Part shown: positions 63,421-64,000 of the stretch, in pieces
Layout: every line of letters begins with the position of its first letter
Numbering within the stretch: position 1 is the first letter of the stretch
Source of the DNA: CAVVMA01 sp963830715
Lineage (GTDB): Bacteria > Desulfobacterota > Binatia > Binatales > Binataceae
DNA: 64,000 bases
Direction of reading: 5' to 3'
Assembly: GCA_963830715.1 (NCBI GenBank)
Contig: CAWHNS010000005.1
Span: 1-64,000, forward strand
Program-made: the position numbers and the translations under genes
The notes under the pieces: model-generated
Database searches by the model: none
The model's input: the letters and a program-made list of their open reading frames with translations, nothing else
Told to the model about the DNA's origin: nothing

Positions 63421-64000
63421 TTACAGCCGAAGCGCCTTCAGTCTGTCCGCAGCCTCCTTGAGCCTCTCGCTCGCAACCGTCAGCGAAAGGCGAATGTAAC
63501 CCTCTCCGGCCTTGCCGAAGCCCGAGCCCGGCGTCGTCAGGACTCCCGCTTCCTTCAGCACCCGCTCGGTGAACGACACCGACGTATAGCCTCTGGGAAC
63601 TTCGACCCACAGGTAGAAGGTGGCCTTGGGCGGCTCGCAAGCGAGTCCCATCTTCTTGAGGGCAGCCACCATCAAGTCGCGACGCGCCTTGTAGATCGCG
63701 CAATACTCGCGCAACTTCTCGTCGCTTCCGTTGAGCGCGGTGGTTGCAGCCTCCTGCACCGCCTGAAACGGGCCGGAGTCCACGTTGGTCTTCACCCGCC
63801 CCAAGGCGCCGACTGCGGCCCCGTTGCCGACCACGAACCCAACGCGCCATCCGGTCATCGAGTAGGTCTTGGAGAGCGAATGGAACTCCACCGCACACTC
63901 GCGGGCCTCGGGGACTTCGAGCACGCTCGGAGCGCGATAGCCGTCGTAAGCGATCTCCGAGTAGGCGAGATCGTGCGCGAGGACGATCGAATTCTTGAGG
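63421..64000 (-). CDS. PLP-dependent aminotransferase, LL-DAP/AspC type (C-terminal part)
   Basis: Partial: the gene runs off the right edge, with its frame open to position 64000. DLAYSEIAYDGYRAPSVLEV, HSLSKTYSMTGWRVGFVVGN (PLP Lys in SLSKTY), DSGPFQAVQEAATTALNG and FYLWVEVPRGYTSVSFTERVLKEAGVLTTPGSGFG are typical of fold-type I class I aminotransferases of the LL-diaminopimelate/aspartate type. Biosynthesis of lysine or related amino acids is likely; the N-terminus is needed to decide. Confidence 0.8.
   Translation of the reverse strand, partial: LKNSIVLAHDLAYSEIAYDGYRAPSVLEVPEARECAVEFHSLSKTYSMTGWRVGFVVGNGAAVGALGRVKTNVDSGPFQAVQEAATTALNGSDEKLREYCAIYKARRDLMVAALKKMGLACEPPKATFYLWVEVPRGYTSVSFTERVLKEAGVLTTPGSGFGKAGEGYIRLSLTVASERLKEAADRLKALRL

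Overview
The window looks like a high-GC chromosome segment from an uncultured soil- or sediment-type bacterium. Binatota, Methylomirabilota/Rokubacteria or a deltaproteobacterial relative are my best guesses. The guess rests on gene content: a B12-dependent class II ribonucleotide reductase, GTP-dependent PEPCK, a CaiB/BaiF CoA transferase, a DDN-type nitroreductase, NHL-repeat and Pro-Thr-linker secreted proteins, and several families of dispersed palindromic repeats. No rRNA, tRNA or CRISPR array was seen.

Region 1 (1-20.5 kb, all minus strand) is a phage-derived structural cluster read right to left. It starts with a holin-like membrane protein, then a Mu-type module (gp25-, gp26-, gp27- and gp28-like, the last being the large terminase). 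An HK97-type head module follows (portal, prohead protease, major capsid), then connector, stopper, tail terminator, tail tube, two tail chaperones and a very short tape measure. The distal genes are a beta-helix tailspike, a fibre/tip protein and three overlapping secreted Pro-Thr-linker proteins. No integrase, transposase or lysis enzyme is visible. Order and short tape measure recall gene transfer agents. Most gene junctions carry host-type dispersed repeats, so the cluster seems long resident.

Region 2 (20.9-27 kb): a secreted NHL propeller, a broken AbrB/RelE-type toxin-antitoxin pair, an M20 peptidase and PEPCK. Region 3 (27.2-31 kb): a six-gene operon with a TetR regulator, three ferritin-like diiron proteins and two NTF2-like proteins, with a perfect palindrome in front of the regulator. 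Region 4 (31-39.4 kb): a lone accessory gene, a nitroreductase, and a phospho-signalling cluster (FHA membrane protein, zinc-ribbon membrane protein, atypical Ser/Thr kinase joined in frame to a PHP domain), then exported proteins. Region 5 (39.4-43.2 kb): a CoA transferase, then a DUF559 nuclease gene enclosed in two nested inverted-repeat families, then a GIY-YIG protein facing a DUF6884/HEPN-like protein.

Region 6 (43.2-52 kb): a sugar kinase-SIS fusion with a DapA-like aldolase, a parvulin, an NRDE protein, a tandemly duplicated secreted-protein unit with duplicated terminators, and an FAD oxidoreductase. Region 7 (52-64 kb): nrdJ with a promoter carrying a consensus DnaA box in its spacer, a DciA-like gene, several envelope proteins, an amidohydrolase, DUF3108 and HEAT proteins, a Phd-type antitoxin facing a RelE-like gene, and an operon of aminotransferase (cut by the window edge), folK and transaldolase.

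Many genes carry single-base frameshifts, densest in region 1. Several can be resolved by joining frames, and the coordinates below use the joined genes. Whether these are assembly errors or real decay cannot be decided from one sequence.
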